The position numbers and the translations under genes are program-made. From the NCBI GenBank assembly GCA_002403785.1, contig DHIM01000230.1:1-9082 (forward strand): 9,082 nt of DNA, read 5' to 3'. Numbering within the stretch: position 1 is the first letter of the stretch; every line of letters starts with the position of its first letter. This stretch comes from Clostridium sp. UBA4746. GTDB lineage: Bacteria > Bacillota > Clostridia > Clostridiales > Clostridiaceae. This document shows positions 6,947-9,082 of this stretch, in pieces. Below the pieces are notes generated by a model. It worked only from the letters and a program-made list of their open reading frames with translations. It had not been told where the DNA came from and did no database searches.

Positions 6947-8084
6947 CAGAGATACCTTCTTTCATATCTTTAGTAGTTACTGCTATACTGTCATTTTCAT
7001 TTAAGCCACTAATCACAATAGCTTGAGGCGTTTTACTGTTTTTATATGTTATTTCTTGTTTGATTAACTTTTTATTTACAGACTTAAACACATAATGCTT
7101 GCCAGCTTCCTCGAGTATTGAACTTTTGGGTATTTTCATCTCTTCTTCTTTAAGTTTCACTGTAGCTTGTACATGAAACCCGTTTACGATATTTTCTTGT
7201 GAATCCAATGATATATTTGCATCGTAATAAGATATAGTAGAAGCAGTACTCGTTGCAGCTTGCGTCCCAACCGCTACATCAGGGTCCGTTGGACTGTCTC
7301 CTACACTTTTCACCTTTCCAGTTACCATTTTGTTTATAGCGAATATAAGTATATCCACTTGTTGATTTTCCTTTAGTTTTGTCTGATCCTTTTCATTAAT
7401 ACTTCCTTTTACATAAAATTTAGTAGTCGCAATTACAATATATGGCTTTGTTTTATCTTTAGAATCACTTAATATTACTTTCCCATCTATAGGAGCGCTC
7501 ACATAAGTAAATTCTTTCTCCTTCAAATTTTTCACTTTAACATCTATTGTATCAATTTGAGTTTGCACAACATCTATCTGATCCACATAACCACTAATCT
7601 GTGCCTCAGTAGTTGCAGCATTTGATGCACTCATTGGAGCACTACTAGCACCAACAGATATAGCTTGCTGTTTCGCTTCTTTCTGCTGCTTTGCTAAAAG
7701 TTTTTTTGCCTCTCCCTTTTTAAGGACTAATTTCTTTTTTTGATCATTACTGATAACAATTTGTTGTTTTGCCTCATCAATTTGATTCGAAATCTCATCG
7801 CTTTTGTATGTAAAAAGAGCATCTCCTTTTGTTACTACCTGTCCATTAATAACGGAAACCTTATTTATATTTCCTTTTGTTTCATCTAGATATATATTTT
7901 CTACTTTTTCAGGAACAATGATACCATTTACAAATACTTTCTCTTTAGCCGGTATTGTATATAAAGATATTGGATCACTTTTATTAAAACCCGAATTATT
8001 ACTATTTCTCAGTAAGGAAGCAGCAATTCCAGATAGTATTATTACAACTATAATGCCTATAAAAATAATATGTTTCTTTTTCAT
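6939..8084 (-). CDS. HlyD/MacA-like membrane fusion (adaptor) protein of an ABC exporter
   Basis: This is an extracytoplasmic adaptor anchored by one N-terminal helix (about residues 5-25) after MKKKH. A first half of the barrel-sandwich (lipoyl-like) domain (about 50-95) leads into a coiled-coil hairpin (about 97-192). The hairpin tip is an unusually Ala/Ser-rich stretch (about 141-160). The second lipoyl half begins YVSAPIDGKV (194-203). A beta-barrel follows (about 222-270), then a membrane-proximal C-terminal domain ending in EGISVE. The 381 aa are normal for the RND/MacA periplasmic-adaptor family, which Gram-positives use in YknX-type exporters without an outer-membrane TolC partner. 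GGAGGGG 5 nt before the ATG fixes the start. It is the first gene of the exporter operon, with a candidate promoter and a tandem repeat upstream. The family is certain; the cargo is unknown, with a peptide toxin, antibiotic or signal peptide likely by analogy. Confidence 0.9.
   Translation of the reverse strand: MKKKHIIFIGIIVVIILSGIAASLLRNSNNSGFNKSDPISLYTIPAKEKVFVNGIIVPEKVENIYLDETKGNINKVSVINGQVVTKGDALFTYKSDEISNQIDEAKQQIVISNDQKKKLVLKKGEAKKLLAKQQKEAKQQAISVGASSAPMSASNAATTEAQISGYVDQIDVVQTQIDTIDVKVKNLKEKEFTYVSAPIDGKVILSDSKDKTKPYIVIATTKFYVKGSINEKDQTKLKENQQVDILIFAINKMVTGKVKSVGDSPTDPDVAVGTQAATSTASTISYYDANISLDSQENIVNGFHVQATVKLKEEEMKIPKSSILEEAGKHYVFKSVNKKLIKQEITYKNSKTPQAIVISGLNENDSIAVTTKDMKEGISVE
6955..6960 (-). 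promoter_or_regulatory. Ribosome binding site supporting the TTG start of the ATPase
   Basis: AGAAGG lies 8 nt before the TTG at 6946, inside the 3' end of the adaptor gene. It supports a non-ATG start and translational coupling through the shared TTGAGTAA, in which the adaptor stop and ATPase start overlap. Confidence 0.7.
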
Positions 8085-8128
8085 AAATTCCCCTCCATAA
8101 ACAAATATTAAATACCTTATTAACTTAT

Positions 8129-8156
8129 ATTGTATGGATTTTACAAATTAATTCAA
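8129..8156 (-). promoter_or_regulatory. Candidate promoter of the exporter operon
   Basis: TTGAAT (8156-8151) and TACAAT (8134-8129) are spaced by 16 nt. Transcription would begin near 8122 and give a leader of about 38 nt before the adaptor ATG. The -35 box matches consensus at 4 of 6 positions and the -10 box at 5 of 6, compatible with an activated promoter. A tandem repeat ends 2 nt upstream of the -35 box. Confidence 0.55.
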
Positions 8157-8158
8157 TA

Positions 8159-8176
8159 CAAAACGCACTAAACGCT
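8159..8176 (-). repeat. Tandem 9-bp direct repeat next to the -35 box, candidate regulator site
   Basis: On the - strand AGCGTTTAG is followed without a gap by TGCGTTTTG, two 9-mers that agree at 7 positions (W-GCGTTT-W-G). They are the most G+C-rich part of this intergenic region and end 2 nt upstream of the proposed -35 box, the usual place for an activator. Each copy resembles the LytTR-type half-site consensus (GTT core), though LytTR sites normally have about 12 nt between the two halves. Confidence 0.45.
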
Positions 8177-8194
8177 TATTTGGTAACATAGAAA

Positions 8195-8225
8195 GAAGAT
8201 GAATTATAAATTAATCTCCATCTTC
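8195..8225 (-). terminator. Weak hairpin after the kinase gene, possible terminator
   Basis: GAAGATG (8225-8219) can pair with CATCTTC (8201-8195) around a 17-nt AT-rich loop, followed on the - strand by TTTCTATG. The position, 41 nt after the kinase stop and before the exporter promoter, suits a terminator. The 7-bp stem and poor U tract mean read-through is likely if it acts at all. Confidence 0.35.
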
Positions 8226-8266
8226 GTAGTTATATTTTGGTTTGATATTCTATCTATTATAGAAGT

Positions 8267-8980
8267 TTACTTAAATGATATTTTAAATATAGTATAATTA
8301 TCTTCAAATAATAGCTGAACATTACTTCCTGTTTTTTCAACTATTCTTTTTATATTATAAAGACCATATCCTCTGTTTTCCCCTTTTTTAGTAGAAAACC
8401 CTCTTTCAAATATGTTTTTTATATTATTAGGATTTATTGTTATTCCACTATTTCTAACCTCTACAATATTAGCACTTCCTTCTGCACGTATATTTAAAAT
8501 AACCACCTTATCGGTATCATCATTGCTGTTTATAACGGCATCAAAAGCATTATCTAAAAGATTATTAAGAATACCAGAAATTTCATAATCACTTAAACTA
8601 GTTTCTAAAGAATTATTCGTCACATGAAACACTAATTTTACATTTAATCTATCCGCTTCACACAATTTATTATATATTATAGCTTTAATTATAATATTAT
8701 CTATATATATAATATCCTCTATAATATTACTTGAGCATTTCAATGATAGCATAAACTTCTTTAATTCATGCTTAACTTCTTTTTCACTAGCTACTTCAAC
8801 TATTGCATTAATAGTATTTAAATGATTTTTAAAATCATGCTGTTTCCGTCTTATTTCCTCTACTATATCAACTAAAATAGGGTTGTACCTATTTTGTAAT
8901 TCCGCGACTTTTTTATCTTCACTTATTTTAACTATATAATAATATAAAAATATATTTAATAATAGCATCACGAGTACCAT
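8267..8980 (-). CDS. GHKL (AgrC-like) sensor histidine kinase, apparently lacking its N-terminal membrane domain
   Basis: Histidine kinase core of 237 aa. One hydrophobic helix (about 3-18) leads through a coiled linker to the dimerisation/phosphoacceptor motif RRKQHDFKNHL, with H48 the likely phosphorylated residue. The ATPase domain shows an N-box NNLLDNAFDA (139-148, N144), an F-box-like NIFERGFSTK and a G-box RGYGLYNI (203-210). This is the HPK10/AgrC arrangement, whose full proteins usually have about 400-450 aa with six or so membrane helices sensing a peptide. Here the ATG at 8980 has no Shine-Dalgarno sequence and directly follows an in-frame TAG. The neighbouring frame upstream encodes hydrophobic residues to the window edge, so this is probably the 3' part of a frameshifted gene or a sequence error. 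The usual LytTR response-regulator partner is not in the window. It may sense the substrate of the adjacent exporter; that is inference. Confidence 0.8.
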   Translation of the reverse strand: MVLVMLLLNIFLYYYIVKISEDKKVAELQNRYNPILVDIVEEIRRKQHDFKNHLNTINAIVEVASEKEVKHELKKFMLSLKCSSNIIEDIIYIDNIIIKAIIYNKLCEADRLNVKLVFHVTNNSLETSLSDYEISGILNNLLDNAFDAVINSNDDTDKVVILNIRAEGSANIVEVRNSGITINPNNIKNIFERGFSTKKGENRGYGLYNIKRIVEKTGSNVQLLFEDNYTIFKISFK

Positions 8981-9080
8981 CTAGTAAATTGTTTAATATT
9001 AAATTTTTATTATATTCCCATATTAATTTAGAAAACAAAGCATATAACCCCAAATTAATTATAAAATAATATAATATTTT
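8928..9080 (-). pseudogene. Probable N-terminal (membrane) part of the sensor kinase in a shifted frame, cut by the window edge
   Basis: Reading from 9080 leftward gives 50 open codons, ending in TAA at 8928. They begin with a hydrophobic helix (KILYYFIINLGLYALFS) and continue KLIWEYNKNLILNNLL. This frame stays open across the point where the kinase frame is closed by TAG (8983-8981), and closes 53 nt inside the kinase. Ignoring the single G at 8981 would join ...LILNNLL directly to MVLVMLLLNIFLYYY, making one continuous helix typical of the last AgrC-like membrane segment. I therefore read it as the upstream portion of the kinase, separated by a one-base shift somewhere in 8930-8983. The gene continues beyond 9082. 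Confidence 0.45.
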
Positions 9081-9082
9081 AG

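Noticed and set aside
7804..8100. + strand open frame over the adaptor's 5' end
   Set aside because: It is antisense to the membrane anchor and first lipoyl half of a clear adaptor protein, without a ribosome site of its own.
1..9082. Insertion sequences, phage genes, CRISPR arrays, tRNA or rRNA genes
   Set aside because: I saw no transposase or integrase motifs, no regularly spaced repeats and no cloverleaf or rRNA-like segments on either strand.

Overview
The window is AT-rich (roughly one third G+C by eye), with strong GGAGG-type ribosome binding sites and AT-rich intergenic DNA. Its genes resemble those of Clostridium and relatives: a long class B penicillin-binding protein, a stand-alone AICAR transformylase behind a ZTP riboswitch, and an AgrC-like GHKL kinase. 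I infer a low-GC Gram-positive anaerobe of the Clostridia; the species cannot be fixed from this sequence.

Layout. On the + strand, 178-2946 holds a promoter and one gene for a PBP2/MrdA-type peptidoglycan transpeptidase of 902 aa, closed by a strong hairpin terminator at 3005-3051. Everything else reads on the - strand. From right to left these are: the C-terminal part of a GHKL sensor kinase (8267-8980), whose membrane part appears to continue in another frame toward the window edge (8928-9080); then an operon of HlyD/MacA-like adaptor (6939-8084), ABC ATPase (6260-6946, TTG start overlapping the adaptor stop) and MacB/FtsX-like permease (5076-6257), followed after 73 nt by a small four-helix membrane protein (4598-5002). 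A 355-nt gap holds a possible terminator, a doubtful 28-codon ORF, a near-consensus promoter (4390-4418) and a ZTP riboswitch with an overlapping intrinsic terminator (4270-4370). These lead into the AICAR transformylase gene (3067-4242).

How the parts work together. The riboswitch and transformylase form a self-contained feedback unit. ZTP/ZMP accumulates when 10-formyl-tetrahydrofolate is short; it binds the aptamer and should let transcription reach the gene for the enzyme that consumes ZMP. The adaptor-ATPase-permease set is a MacAB/YknXYZ-type exporter, plausibly for a peptide, toxin or drug, with the small membrane protein as a possible accessory. The kinase next to it is the obvious candidate sensor, but it may be broken, and no response regulator lies in the window. 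A tandem 9-bp repeat just upstream of the exporter's -35 box is a candidate operator.

The strongest signals are the riboswitch/transformylase pair, the apparent kinase frameshift and the tandem operator-like repeat. I found no RNA genes other than the riboswitch, and no CRISPR arrays, insertion sequences or phage genes.
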